Shown: positions 1-7,099 of the stretch, in pieces
Layout: every line of letters starts with the position of its first letter
How positions within the stretch are numbered: position 1 is the first letter of the stretch
Assembly (NCBI GenBank): GCA_937996595.1
Contig: CALKVC010000140.1
Span: 1-9,096, forward strand
Direction: 5' to 3'
From: an uncultured Chitinophagaceae bacterium
GTDB taxonomy: Bacteria > Bacteroidota > Bacteroidia > Chitinophagales > Chitinophagaceae
DNA: 9,096 bases
The notes under the pieces: model-generated
Seen by the model: the letters and a program-made list of their open reading frames with translations, nothing else
Told to the model about the DNA's origin: nothing
The model's database searches: none
Translations under genes and position numbers: made by a program

Positions 1-580
1 CCAGGAATGCAACGCCTATGATGCCGATGGTGCCTATTTTGCCGATGGTAAGGTACATCCAGTCGCGAATCATATCGCCAACGGCGCCGCCCCAGGGAAA
101 AACATTTCCGAACATGATAACAGCGGCTGTAACACTTATCAGCGGCAACCCAATTACCAGGTATTTGATATTCCTGAAAATGGAAAAAACTTTTTTCCCA
201 AAGAACAGGTTTACACCTGCCACAAAAAATAATGTACATATAAGGTATGAAGCGATACCGAATCCCTTATAGATAAAAAAATGGGAAATGAATGCGCCAA
301 AAGTGCCCATCAGGTTGGCCACTTTGGTATCTGTTCCCAGGAGTAAGCGATACCCTTCACGGAATACCTTGTCCTGGTCTTCATCCCAGGTAAATAAATA
401 AGAGGTGAAAGCGATAAATAACAATAATGCCAGCAAGAGGCACACGCTGCCGGCTATCTTATGGGTACGCTCGTCTGCAAGCAATTGCTTTACTTCAATC
501 TGTACTTCTTTCTCCTGCTTGAATTTTTCCGGCTTAACAGGTTCCTCGTTGGATTGTTGCGATTTCTTTTTATTGGCCAT
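1..580 (-). CDS. ftsK: DNA translocase FtsK, N-terminal membrane domain (partial)
   Basis: This is the first 193 codons of a minus-strand gene that leaves the window at its left edge. FtsK anchors at the division septum through its N-terminal membrane domain and pumps DNA with a C-terminal RecA-like motor, helping dimer resolution and terminus segregation. A Lys/Glu-rich cytoplasmic head (residues 1-40, starting MANKKK) precedes four hydrophobic segments at about 41-63, 94-125, 139-158 and 176 to the edge. The WGGAVGDMI stretch (163-171) and the loop GAFISHFFIYKGFGIAS resemble Bacteroidota FtsK four-helix domains. The start is well fixed: an in-frame TAA lies two codons upstream (584-586). 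The motor and gamma domains lie outside the window, so the name rests on the membrane domain alone; another four-helix membrane protein is possible but less likely. Confidence 0.8.
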   Translation of the reverse strand, partial: MANKKKSQQSNEEPVKPEKFKQEKEVQIEVKQLLADERTHKIAGSVCLLLALLLFIAFTSYLFTWDEDQDKVFREGYRLLLGTDTKVANLMGTFGAFISHFFIYKGFGIASYLICTLFFVAGVNLFFGKKVFSIFRNIKYLVIGLPLISVTAAVIMFGNVFPWGGAVGDMIRDWMYLTIGKIGTIGIIGVAFL

Positions 581-586
581 CTTTTA

Positions 587-594
587 CAAAGATA
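587..594 (-). promoter_or_regulatory. Candidate -7 element just upstream of ftsK
   Basis: On the minus strand this reads TATCTTTG, a full match to the Bacteroidota -7 consensus TAnnTTTG. It ends 6 bases before the ftsK ATG, so transcription from it would give an almost leaderless message. No TTTG-type -33 element is seen at the usual distance. The consensus has only six fixed bases and the region is AT-rich, so chance is a real alternative. Confidence 0.3.
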
Positions 595-709
595 TAAAAA
601 TCAGACAGTGATTTTACTATTGTAATCAATTTGATCATGCTTTACTTTCATTATCCCTTTAATTAAAACAAGCGCTTCCAGGGTAAAAAAGTAATCATGA
701 AAATCGGTA

Positions 710-717
710 CAAATGTA
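710..717 (-). promoter_or_regulatory. Second candidate -7 element upstream of ftsK
   Basis: The minus strand reads TACATTTG, also a full match to TAnnTTTG. It would give ftsK a leader of roughly 125 bases. No TTG appears about 19-22 bases upstream. It is an alternative to the element next to the start codon; only one of the two, or neither, may be real. Confidence 0.2.
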
Positions 718-868
718 TGAACAGTATTCAGCTTCAGCGAATTTATGCAGGTTTGGCATCGATACGTCCTGTTTGAAAAAAAACAACATACCTTATCATC
801 AACCCGGTTTTTTAGAATGCAATCGAACACGGATTAATGTATGCCGAAGAGTAAGCTCCGTTAACCAT

Positions 869-909
869 TGAAAATTACAAATCAACATTTTCGGCCTTAC
901 TAATTTTCA
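869..909. repeat. AT-rich inverted repeat after the DUF423 gene
   Basis: TGAAAATTA (869-877) and TAATTTTCA (901-909) are perfect 9-base inverted copies separated by 23 bases. They lie 12 bases beyond the DUF423 stop codon. The RNA could form a weak hairpin at the 3' end of the aroK-DUF423 transcript. No T-run follows it in the direction of transcription, so it is not a standard intrinsic terminator. Confidence 0.35.
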
Positions 910-921
910 TGCCTGCCAGGA

Positions 922-1311
922 TCATTTCTTACCAAAAAAGGCCAGGAAGAGCATTAACCATCCTCCTATGAAACATACGCCGCCAACAGGTGTGATAGCA
1001 CCAACCCAGCGCAATCCCGGCTGAACCGTAGCCTGCAAATAGGTAAGAAAATACAGCGAGCCGCTGAATAATAAGATTCCAGCTAAAAAAAACCGGCCGG
1101 CAGCCAGTGTTTTACCTGAATTGAATTCCCGGTAAAGCATACCGGTAAGCAACAGGGCCAGCGCATGATAGAACTGGTAACGTACACCGGTTTCAAATGT
1201 GGCAATGGCATGATCGCTGATCATTCCTTTAAGACCGTGTGCAGCAAATGCGCCCAACATAACCGAAAGCATACCCGCAATAGCTCCAATTCTTAAAAAA
1301 CCTTTATGCAT
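922..1311 (-). CDS. DUF423 family small inner-membrane protein
   Basis: This 129-residue protein is the usual length for the DUF423 (YgdD-like) family, whose biochemical role is not established. About four membrane helices can be read at 4-24, 48-60, 70-92 and 103-126. Family-typical signatures are GAFAAHGL (20-27), FETGVRYQFYHALALL (39-54), FSGSLYFL (82-89) and ITPVGG (106-111). It starts 9 bases downstream of the shikimate kinase stop on the same strand, so the two are probably cotranscribed; this need not mean a shared function. The family assignment is firm, the function unknown. Confidence 0.9.
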   Translation of the reverse strand: MHKGFLRIGAIAGMLSVMLGAFAAHGLKGMISDHAIATFETGVRYQFYHALALLLTGMLYREFNSGKTLAAGRFFLAGILLFSGSLYFLTYLQATVQPGLRWVGAITPVGGVCFIGGWLMLFLAFFGKK

Positions 1312-1320
1312 ACAATCCTG

Positions 1321-1866
1321 TTAAATGGCATTTCTTATGATGGTATCCAGGCAATCTTCCTGCAAATTTTCCGCATCCAGCACCAGTTTTGCCATATGGT
1401 AAAATGATGCCCGCTCCTTCATCTTCTGTTCAATGAAAAAAAGCAATTCTGCTTCATTGATGTTTTTAACGAGGGGCCTTTTCTCTTTTTCCGCCAATAC
1501 GTTCTTAAGTATAAACGGGGCGTTAGCCGAGAGGTAAATGGTAAACCCCTTTTCATTCATCCATTGCATATTATCGTAAAAACAGGGCGTTCCGCCTCCA
1601 CAGGCAATGAAATGCCCGTCTGCATCACAGCTGCTCCTCAATAATTCTGCTTCCTTAACCCTGAAAAAATCTTCTCCTTCTTTTTCAAAAATATCCACCA
1701 CAGATTTGCCGGCATCCTGTTCAATCAGCTCATCCAGGTCGAGAAACGGCATTTGGAAACGTTGCGCCCACCTTCTTCCCCAGGCCGTTTTTCCGGTGCC
1801 CATGAATCCGAGCAGGAAAATACGCTGCCCCGGGATATATGTACCGGATTGATGGATAATTGACAT
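1321..1866 (-). CDS. aroK: Shikimate kinase
   Basis: It phosphorylates shikimate at the 3-hydroxyl with ATP, the fifth step of the chorismate pathway to aromatic amino acids, in the cytoplasm. At 181 residues it has normal length. Walker A is GFMGTGKT (20-27). The shikimate-binding aspartates sit in FLDLDELIE (D43, D45), and the binding arginine in FFRVKE (R69). The GGG loop is at 90-92, the LID arginine in EKRPLVK (R130), and the adenine/LID arginine in ERASFYHMA (R152). All positions expected for an active kinase are present. The ATG at 1866 leaves about 18 residues before Walker A, slightly longer than the E. coli enzyme, so a later start cannot be excluded. It probably heads a two-gene unit with the DUF423 gene. 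No full -7 element precedes it; TTTCTTTG is a near match. Confidence 0.95.
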   Translation of the reverse strand: MSIIHQSGTYIPGQRIFLLGFMGTGKTAWGRRWAQRFQMPFLDLDELIEQDAGKSVVDIFEKEGEDFFRVKEAELLRSSCDADGHFIACGGGTPCFYDNMQWMNEKGFTIYLSANAPFILKNVLAEKEKRPLVKNINEAELLFFIEQKMKERASFYHMAKLVLDAENLQEDCLDTIIRNAI

Positions 1867-1955
1867 CTTCTTTTAATTTGTTTACAAAGAAAATGAATAT
1901 ACTGAATTGAAAAAATTAATTACTCAACAGGATGTGGAGTAAAATAAAAGCGCTC

Positions 1956-2597
1956 TTATTTCTTCTTTTTGAAATCGCCCCGCTTCCATGCCTTGATGAA
2001 TTCATTCCAGGCAAAGGGGTTAAAGATATTTTGCGGCGCTACTTGTCCGGAGTAATACAGTTTATTGGCGCTTTGGCGCAGGTATTGGTTGGATGCTTCC
2101 CTTCCGTCTGAAGGCAGGCTGGCCATCAACAGCCTCCTGGTAGCCTGGTTATTATTGTTCCTGGCAATGGTGATGTCATCATCAGGAATTTTCGTATTTA
2201 CAAAATCCCTCTCAAATTGCTCTTTGCTGATGCGTGGTTTAATAATGGTTGCCGGCAGGTAAACCGTATCATTTACCATCAACTGGATAACACTGTGCTG
2301 GTTGCCCTGCAGGTTTTTGGGTATGTTTACCAGTTGCGGTTTATAACCGATACTGGTAAATTCTACCGCATCTCCCTTTAATACCACGATACTGAATACG
2401 CCCTGGTCATTGGTGATGGTTCCCCTGTTCTGCCCTTTTACAACAATACTAACAGATGGAATCCCTTTCAGGCTGTCGGCCGTCATTACCACACCAAAAA
2501 GCTGAACAACAGAATCCTTGAAATTTTCAAACTGGGCATGGGCTGAAAGCGGGAAAAAAAAACTGAATATGATGATGTATCGTAATGTTCTGTTCAT
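1956..2597 (-). CDS. Secreted carboxypeptidase-regulatory-like domain protein
   Basis: This 213-residue protein starts with a signal peptide (MNRTLRYIIIFSFFFPLSAHAQ, 1-22). Residues about 31-93 form one CarboxypepD_reg-like beta-sandwich domain: LFGVVMTADSLKGIPSVSIVV, then GTITNDQGVFSI and VEFTSIGYK, the pattern also seen at the N-terminus of TonB-dependent receptors. There is no receptor plug or barrel after it. The C-terminal part (about 120-213) holds a charged segment with NNNNQATRRLLMASLP, an NPFAWNEFIKAW stretch and a basic KKKK end; I do not recognise it as a named domain. It is likely periplasmic or envelope-bound. Its role is unknown. It is a separate unit from aroK (89-base gap) and divergent from mrp. 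Confidence 0.8.
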   Translation of the reverse strand: MNRTLRYIIIFSFFFPLSAHAQFENFKDSVVQLFGVVMTADSLKGIPSVSIVVKGQNRGTITNDQGVFSIVVLKGDAVEFTSIGYKPQLVNIPKNLQGNQHSVIQLMVNDTVYLPATIIKPRISKEQFERDFVNTKIPDDDITIARNNNNQATRRLLMASLPSDGREASNQYLRQSANKLYYSGQVAPQNIFNPFAWNEFIKAWKRGDFKKKK

Positions 2598-2747
2598 GTT
2601 TAAATCTCAGGAATTGATATGCAGTAATTACAAATCATTCCCCTTTTTGTTTTCCTCCCGTGAATTTGTATGCTGTCAATAACTATATAACAGCCTTAAA
2701 ATTAACAACATTTGGTAAATGTTAAACAAAGTAAGCCCTTCAATGGT

Positions 2748-2755
2748 TAATTTTG
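2748..2755 (+). promoter_or_regulatory. Candidate -7 promoter element for mrp
   Basis: TAATTTTG matches the Bacteroidota -7 consensus TAnnTTTG in full and lies 35 bases before the mrp ATG, a sensible leader length. A TTTG at 2711-2714 is too far upstream (33 bases between) to be a normal -33 partner. It lies in the 193-base divergent gap shared with the secreted-protein gene, for which no full match was found. Confidence 0.45.
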
Positions 2756-2790
2756 CACCAGGAATAGGTTTTTTAACAAATAATTGAACG

Positions 2791-3885
2791 ATGACCAACC
2801 AAGATATACTGAAAGCGCTAGGCAATGTGCAGGAACCCGATCTGGGGAAAGACCTGGTTACATTGAATATGGTAAAAGATATTGCCATAGACGGAAAAAA
2901 TGTTTCATTTACTGTAGTACTCACAACGCCCGCCTGCCCGTTGAAGGATATGATAAAAAATGCATGCATCAATGCTATTAAAATACTGGTAAACAAGGAA
3001 GCTGAAGTAACGGTGAACTTTACCAGCAATACCAGCACCAACCGGATGGATGGAAAAACCGTTTTATCCGGCGTAAAAAATATCATTGCTGTGGTAAGCG
3101 GAAAAGGCGGTGTGGGAAAAAGCACCATCGCAGCAAACCTCGCAATTGCCCTTGGTGAAGGAGGTGCAAAAGTGGGGCTGATGGATGCCGATATTTACGG
3201 GCCCAGCCAGCATATCATGTTCGGTATACGCGGAGAAAGGCCTATGATGCGTGACGACGGAGAAAAAGGGCTGATCGTTCCCATTGAAAAATACGGCATA
3301 AAAGTGATGAGCATCGGCCTGCTGATAGATGAAAAACAGGCCGTGATCTGGCGCGGGCCGATGGTTAGCAGCGCCATCAGGCAATTTGTAACAGAAGTAG
3401 ACTGGGGAGAACTGGATTACCTGATCATTGACATGCCACCCGGAACCGGAGATATACATTTAACCATGGTGCAAACCGTACCCGTTACCGGAGTTATTGT
3501 AGTTACAACCCCGCAACTGGTTGCCCTGGCAGATGCCAAAAAAGGAGTTGCCATGTTCGGACAGGCACAATTGAAAGTACCGGTGATTGGGCTGGTGGAA
3601 AACATGAGTTACTTCACCCCGGCGGAATTACCGGAAAACAAATATTTCATTTTTGGAAAGGACGGAGGAAAGAACCTGGCCGATGAATTTGATATTCCGT
3701 TCCTGGGACAGATACCATTGGTACAAAACATCCGTGAAGGCGGCGATGCCGGCGTACCGGTAATGGTGAGCGATGATATCATATCAAAAGCAGCTTTCAT
3801 GGAATTTGCCGGCAATGCAGCCAGGGGAATTGCTATGCGGAATGCCAACCTGGAGCCGACTAAAATTCAGGAAATGATGCAATAA
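2791..3885 (+). CDS. mrp: Mrp/NBP35-type iron-sulfur carrier ATPase
   Basis: At 364 residues it has the family's two-domain layout. An N-terminal MIP18/DUF59 domain (about 1-85) carries the TTPACPLKD motif with Cys49. A P-loop ATPase follows, with deviant Walker A GKGGVGKST (104-112), MDADIYGPSQ (131-140), WRGPM (187-191) and IIDMPPGTGD (212-221). Family members bind and deliver Fe-S clusters in the cytoplasm. The C-terminal CxxC that bridges the cluster in E. coli Mrp/ApbC is absent: after NMS (271-273) the sequence is YFTPAELPENKYFIFGKDGG with no cysteine. The only cysteines in the protein are Cys49 and Cys59. I recall this substitution as typical of Bacteroidota Mrp, so it is probably a lineage trait rather than decay. 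The gene stands alone, with its own candidate promoter and terminator. Confidence 0.92.
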   Translation: MTNQDILKALGNVQEPDLGKDLVTLNMVKDIAIDGKNVSFTVVLTTPACPLKDMIKNACINAIKILVNKEAEVTVNFTSNTSTNRMDGKTVLSGVKNIIAVVSGKGGVGKSTIAANLAIALGEGGAKVGLMDADIYGPSQHIMFGIRGERPMMRDDGEKGLIVPIEKYGIKVMSIGLLIDEKQAVIWRGPMVSSAIRQFVTEVDWGELDYLIIDMPPGTGDIHLTMVQTVPVTGVIVVTTPQLVALADAKKGVAMFGQAQLKVPVIGLVENMSYFTPAELPENKYFIFGKDGGKNLADEFDIPFLGQIPLVQNIREGGDAGVPVMVSDDIISKAAFMEFAGNAARGIAMRNANLEPTKIQEMMQ

Positions 3886-3915
3886 CAGGCAACTCAAATT
3901 TATAAATTCAATGAT

Positions 3916-3946
3916 AGCCGGGTATTTATTATTGCCCGGCTTTTTT
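3916..3946 (+). terminator. Intrinsic terminator of mrp
   Basis: AGCCGGG (3916-3922) pairs with CCCGGCT (3935-3941), and U-G and A-U pairs can extend the stem to 9 pairs with an 8-base loop. A run of six T (3941-3946) follows at once. It begins 30 bases after the mrp stop codon. This is the clearest terminator in the window. Confidence 0.88.
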
Positions 3947-4028
3947 ATATTGACTTTATGTACTGCTGAACATTTTATTTCATTCATCTTCATTCCCCTT
4001 TTCCGGTAACCATTCATTACATTAGCAG

Positions 4029-4958
4029 ATGAAATCCCCTTTCTTCAAACTGATATTTGCAACCTGCATCATTGTTTCCTGTAATCATTCAAAAAAAATG
4101 ACCTCACAAAAAGACAGCATCCCGGCAACGGCAATCAATGGTACATTTGATATACAGGGCCATCGCGGCTGCCGCGGCCTGATGCCGGAAAACAGCATCC
4201 CTGCCATGATATATGCATTAGGCCTTGGTGTAACCACCCTTGAATTGGATGTGGTAATAACCAGGGACAAACAGGTGGTATTATCTCACGAACCTTTCTT
4301 TAACCATGAAATAAGTACAAAGCCGGATGGAAGCTTTATAACAGAAAAAGAAGAGAAGGATTTCAATATCTACCGGATGAATTATGATGAAGTGAAGCAA
4401 TTTGATGTCGGTATGAAACCGCATCCCCGTTTCCCGCAACAACAAAAGATAAAAACAGCAAAACCATTATTGTCTGCGGTATTTGACAGCATAAAAGAAC
4501 ATATGATGATGGCCAGGCGGCCCTTTCCCTATTTTAATATTGAAACAAAATGCATGCCTGTCACCGATAATCTATTTCACCCCGAACCGGCTGAATTTGC
4601 CAGGTTGCTGATGCAGGTGATCAGTGAAAAGAATATGGAAGAGATGGTTGTGATACAGTCGTTCGACATACGTACATTGATATATATACATCAGCATTAT
4701 CCGGCTATAAAAACCTCCCTTCTCATAGAAGCGGAGGATATAGGAACCCTGGATGAAAAATTAAAAACCATGGGCTTCATGCCAGATGTACTTAGTCCGG
4801 ACTATACCGCAGTTACCAGTAATTTAATAGATGGATGGCATGCGCAAAAAAGGAAAGTGATTCCATGGACAGTCAACGACAAACCCACCATAGAAAAACT
4901 GAAACAAATGGGTGTTGATGGAATCATTACCGACTATCCCGACCTCCTCATTAAATAA
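4029..4958 (+). CDS. Lipoprotein glycerophosphodiester phosphodiesterase
   Basis: The 309-residue product belongs to the GDPD TIM-barrel family, which hydrolyses glycerophosphodiesters to glycerol 3-phosphate and an alcohol. The N-terminus KLIFATCIIVSC is a lipoprotein signal with modified Cys18, placing the enzyme on the membrane outside the cytoplasm. Catalytic features are complete: GHRGCRGLMPENS (44-56, with His45, Arg46 and Glu54), ELD (72-74), SHEP with His87, YFNIETK with Glu172, and the C-terminal PWTVND (279-284) and GVDGIITDYPD (295-305) blocks typical of bacterial GDPDs. It probably salvages glycerol phosphate from phospholipid head groups; the exact substrate cannot be read from sequence. 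Its stop lies one base from the stop of the convergent barrel gene. The start is the first ATG that keeps the signal peptide. Confidence 0.92.
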   Translation: MKSPFFKLIFATCIIVSCNHSKKMTSQKDSIPATAINGTFDIQGHRGCRGLMPENSIPAMIYALGLGVTTLELDVVITRDKQVVLSHEPFFNHEISTKPDGSFITEKEEKDFNIYRMNYDEVKQFDVGMKPHPRFPQQQKIKTAKPLLSAVFDSIKEHMMMARRPFPYFNIETKCMPVTDNLFHPEPAEFARLLMQVISEKNMEEMVVIQSFDIRTLIYIHQHYPAIKTSLLIEAEDIGTLDEKLKTMGFMPDVLSPDYTAVTSNLIDGWHAQKRKVIPWTVNDKPTIEKLKQMGVDGIITDYPDLLIK

Positions 4959-4959
4959 A

Positions 4960-5712
4960 TTACTGAACTGCCGGGCAACCATATTTATCCTTGTTGCCAA
5001 ATTTATAGGCGATGCCAATGGTAATACTGGCATAATGGTCTTTCTGGTTTGGGTCTGCCGACATACTGAAACCGTCCAGGTAATCGGTACGCATTAACCG
5101 GTATGATACTTCACCATTGATGGCCAGACGGCTGGAAAGGTTATACCGCAAACCGGCACCCACCGGCACCACCGGTATAACACGGGGCAGTGCTGTAACT
5201 GCATCCACGGCCAAACCGGTAACCACCGTTGACACTTCACCGAAATAAGCCGGGTTAAAACGGCTGTAATCCCTGCTTATATTCAGTATTGATGCAGCAG
5301 CACCTGCAAATAAATATGGCTCAAATTTCCTTTCATCATAATTACTGCTGAAAATATTCCAGTGTACAAGTAAACTGATTTCATGCACGGAAGCATTGAA
5401 TGAAAAGTTTCGTTGCTTCCGGTATGCGGGCGTTGCATATATGGACTCATCAGCAGCCAGCCTGGCATAATTATATTGCAGCCTGGCTGAAAAGGATGGA
5501 TTGATGATACGGGTTACATAGATGCCGGCCCCGGGCATGATGGTTTCTATGGATCCGGGAAAATGCGGGGTAAGGTCGCCCTGGTAAATAAAGCCGCCTA
5601 CATGAACACCCGCTTCCCAACGGGGTTTGACAGCCTGCTGCGAAAAACTTTCATATGGAATTAACAATACCGCACAGATAAATGAGGGAATGGTAAACTT
5701 TGTTACTGACAT
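4960..5712 (-). CDS. Outer-membrane beta-barrel protein (DUF6089-like)
   Basis: This 250-residue protein begins with a signal peptide (about 1-24, ending YESFSQ). The rest shows alternating hydrophobic/aromatic strands and glycine-rich turns: WEAGVHVGGFIYQGDLTP (32-49), the strand KFEPYLFAGAAA (129-140), VGAGLRYNLS (184-193), LAINGEVSYRLMRTDYLDG (196-214) and the last strand HYASITIGIAYKFG (226-239). This pattern fits the DUF6089 family of small Bacteroidota barrels, whose function is not known. A short tail, NKDKYGCPAVQ, follows the last strand. The barrel assignment is stronger than the family name. The upstream gap contains a heptamer array in antisense orientation and no clear promoter. 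Confidence 0.8.
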   Translation of the reverse strand: MSVTKFTIPSFICAVLLIPYESFSQQAVKPRWEAGVHVGGFIYQGDLTPHFPGSIETIMPGAGIYVTRIINPSFSARLQYNYARLAADESIYATPAYRKQRNFSFNASVHEISLLVHWNIFSSNYDERKFEPYLFAGAAASILNISRDYSRFNPAYFGEVSTVVTGLAVDAVTALPRVIPVVPVGAGLRYNLSSRLAINGEVSYRLMRTDYLDGFSMSADPNQKDHYASITIGIAYKFGNKDKYGCPAVQ

Positions 5713-5859
5713 CGGGTGTGTTTTTGGTTAAACAATATGGATCCAATGTACAGTTATGCTATGCGGTGCCTGTTTAAGTTGGTTTTAAAATGATTACTTA
5801 CCTGAAATGCAAAAACCGGGCAGATTATTGCGTGCTAACAAATATTTAACGGAAAGAAA

Positions 5860-5908
5860 GGATAAAAGTTGGGGGATGCAGGATACCGGATGCGGGATAC
5901 AGGGAAAC
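5860..5908 (+). repeat. Heptamer repeat array A (GGATRCN)
   Basis: Four clean tandem 7-base units run from 5874 to 5901: GGATGCA, GGATACC, GGATGCG, GGATACA. In-phase degenerate units flank them (GGATAAA and AGTTGGG on the left, GGGAAAC on the right). GGATGC and GGATAC units alternate, hinting at a 14-base higher-order unit. The array contains the 11-mer ATGCGGGATAC (5890-5900) shared with arrays B and C. It lies between the ACMS decarboxylase 3' end and the barrel gene's start. Confidence 0.85.
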
Positions 5909-5919
5909 AACAGCTATAA

Positions 5920-5939
5920 ACACCAGGAGGAACCGGTGT
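5920..5939 (-). terminator. Possible weak terminator hairpin after ACMS decarboxylase
   Basis: On the minus strand ACACCGG and CCTGGTGT can form a 7-pair stem with one bulged T and a 5-base loop, followed only by TTTATAG. A second small inverted repeat, GTATAA/TTATAC (5938-5943 and 5953-5958), partly overlaps it. Both sit within 60 bases of the decarboxylase stop. The T-run is poor, so this is a weak call. Confidence 0.25.
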
Positions 5940-5970
5940 ATAACGTAGATGATTATACGCAATTAAACTG

Positions 5971-6957
5971 TCACTTGCCCAGCCATTCCATTGCGTTCTT
6001 ATAATTAAGCTTGTCTTTGAGGCTTGCAGGGAAACCCATTGAACCGATCAGTTTGCCCGGGTGGTGCTCACCTAACGGAAAAGGGTAATCGCTTCCAAGG
6101 CAGATCTTGTCTTCGCCCATCAGGCGGATGATATATTGAAGTGCATCTGCATCATGCACCAGGCTGTCTATCCAGAACCTGCCGATATAATCCCTGGGGT
6201 TTACCGGGTTATCAACCGCTACCAGGTCGGGCCGAACGTGGAAACCATGCTCTATTCTGCCAATAGTAAATGGAAAAGAACCGCCCCCGTGTGCAAATGC
6301 CACTTTTAACCGCGGAAACTTTTCAAACACTCCTCCGAAGATCATGGAGCAAATGGCCCTTGATGTTTCTGCAGGCATGCCCACCAGCCAGGGCAGCCAG
6401 TATTTCTGCATCTGGTTTTCGCCCATCATTTCCCAGGGATGTACAAACAAAGCACAACCGTTTTTCTCTGCCGCTTCATAAAACGGGAAAAAACGTTCAT
6501 CGCCCAGGTTTACCCCGTTTATATTACTCCCTATTTCAAGCCCGGGCATCTTCAATTCATGCAGGCAACGTTCCATTTCACGGATGGCCAGGGCGGTATC
6601 GTGCATGGGTACGGTTCCCAGCCCGATGAACCTTTCCGGCTGCTTTGCCACGGTATCTGCAATATGGTCGTTGAGGAACCGGGATGTTTCCAGGCAGTCT
6701 GCTGGTTTAGCCCAGTAATTGAACAGGACAGGGATGGTAGACAGCACCTGTATGGTAACATCTGTTTCATCCATCTCCTTAATCCGTACATCGGCATTAA
6801 AACAGTTATCCTCCACTTCACGGAACAGCTTATCGCCCTTCATCATGCAGGCCTTACAGTTACGGTGTTCCAGGTGGATGAAATCGCCATACCCGAATCG
6901 CTGCACCCAGTTGGGCATCTTATCGGGCATGATATGCGTGTGGATGTCAATTTTCAT
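5971..6957 (-). CDS. nbaD: 2-amino-3-carboxymuconate-6-semialdehyde decarboxylase (ACMSD)
   Basis: It decarboxylates ACMS, the ring-opened product of 3-hydroxyanthranilate, to 2-aminomuconate 6-semialdehyde, preventing its spontaneous closure to quinolinate, the NAD precursor. The 328-residue protein is a Zn-dependent amidohydrolase-superfamily TIM barrel and follows human ACMSD closely from end to end. Metal ligands by comparison are His6 and His8 (DIHTH), His173 (LFVHPWE), His223 (FAHGGG) and Asp290 (GSDYPFPLG). Expected substrate arginines are Arg46 (LFREVE) and Arg242 (VRPDL). Other shared blocks are STIPVLFNYWAKP, KYWLPWLVGMPAET and GGVFEKFPRLKV. The dioxygenase gene lies upstream on the same strand, 142 bases away, with heptamer array B between them; the two may form one transcript. 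I see nothing broken or missing. Confidence 0.95.
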   Translation of the reverse strand: MKIDIHTHIMPDKMPNWVQRFGYGDFIHLEHRNCKACMMKGDKLFREVEDNCFNADVRIKEMDETDVTIQVLSTIPVLFNYWAKPADCLETSRFLNDHIADTVAKQPERFIGLGTVPMHDTALAIREMERCLHELKMPGLEIGSNINGVNLGDERFFPFYEAAEKNGCALFVHPWEMMGENQMQKYWLPWLVGMPAETSRAICSMIFGGVFEKFPRLKVAFAHGGGSFPFTIGRIEHGFHVRPDLVAVDNPVNPRDYIGRFWIDSLVHDADALQYIIRLMGEDKICLGSDYPFPLGEHHPGKLIGSMGFPASLKDKLNYKNAMEWLGK

Positions 6958-7029
6958 GAAAAAATTTCAGCAATGGCAAATTTGAATTTTTATATGTGCA
7001 TATAGCTGTTGCAGAATCATTACTCCCAT

Positions 7030-7088
7030 ATCCAGTATCATATATCCTGTATCTAGTATCCCGCATCATTTATCTCTTTCAAGTATCC
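7030..7088 (-). repeat. Heptamer repeat array B (inverted)
   Basis: On the plus strand seven in-phase units begin with ATC: ATCCAGT, ATCATAT, ATCCTGT, ATCTAGT, ATCCCGC, ATCATTT, ATCTCTT. A 6-base unit and a final ATCC follow. On the minus strand these are degenerate copies of the same GGATRCN unit as array A. The shared 11-mer ATGCGGGATAC appears here in reverse at 7056-7066. The array fills much of the 142-base gap between the dioxygenase and decarboxylase genes and would be transcribed if they are cotranscribed. Confidence 0.82.
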
Positions 7089-7099
7089 AATTCTTTCAC

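Larger units (their letters stand above)
581..921. other. 341-base gap with no convincing gene
   Basis: This stretch lies between the ftsK start and the 3' end of the DUF423 gene. It is AT-rich and holds two candidate minus-strand -7 elements and one AT-rich inverted repeat near its right end. The one notable open frame (601-789, minus, 62 codons) has no recognisable domain and an uneven composition with phenylalanine runs, so it is not called. I saw no tRNA, riboswitch or strong terminator. Confidence 0.6.

Noticed and set aside
18..272. 84-codon plus-strand open frame at the left edge
   Set aside because: It is antisense to the FtsK membrane domain, which reads continuously with four hydrophobic segments and the expected motifs.
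601..789. 62-codon minus-strand open frame upstream of ftsK
   Set aside because: It shows no recognisable domain or motif, has an uneven composition with phenylalanine runs, and overlaps a candidate promoter element. It is best explained as chance in an AT-rich gap.
2676..3128. 150-codon minus-strand open frame over the 5' part of mrp
   Set aside because: It is antisense to a clearly coding gene and also covers the mrp promoter region; it has no family resemblance.
5807..6004. 65-codon plus-strand open frame across array A
   Set aside because: It translates the heptamer array and then runs antisense into the end of ACMSD. The product looks like repeat-derived sequence with no domain.
6439..7005. 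188-codon plus-strand open frame antisense to ACMSD
   Set aside because: ACMSD on the other strand has all catalytic residues and full length, so this long frame is an antisense shadow.
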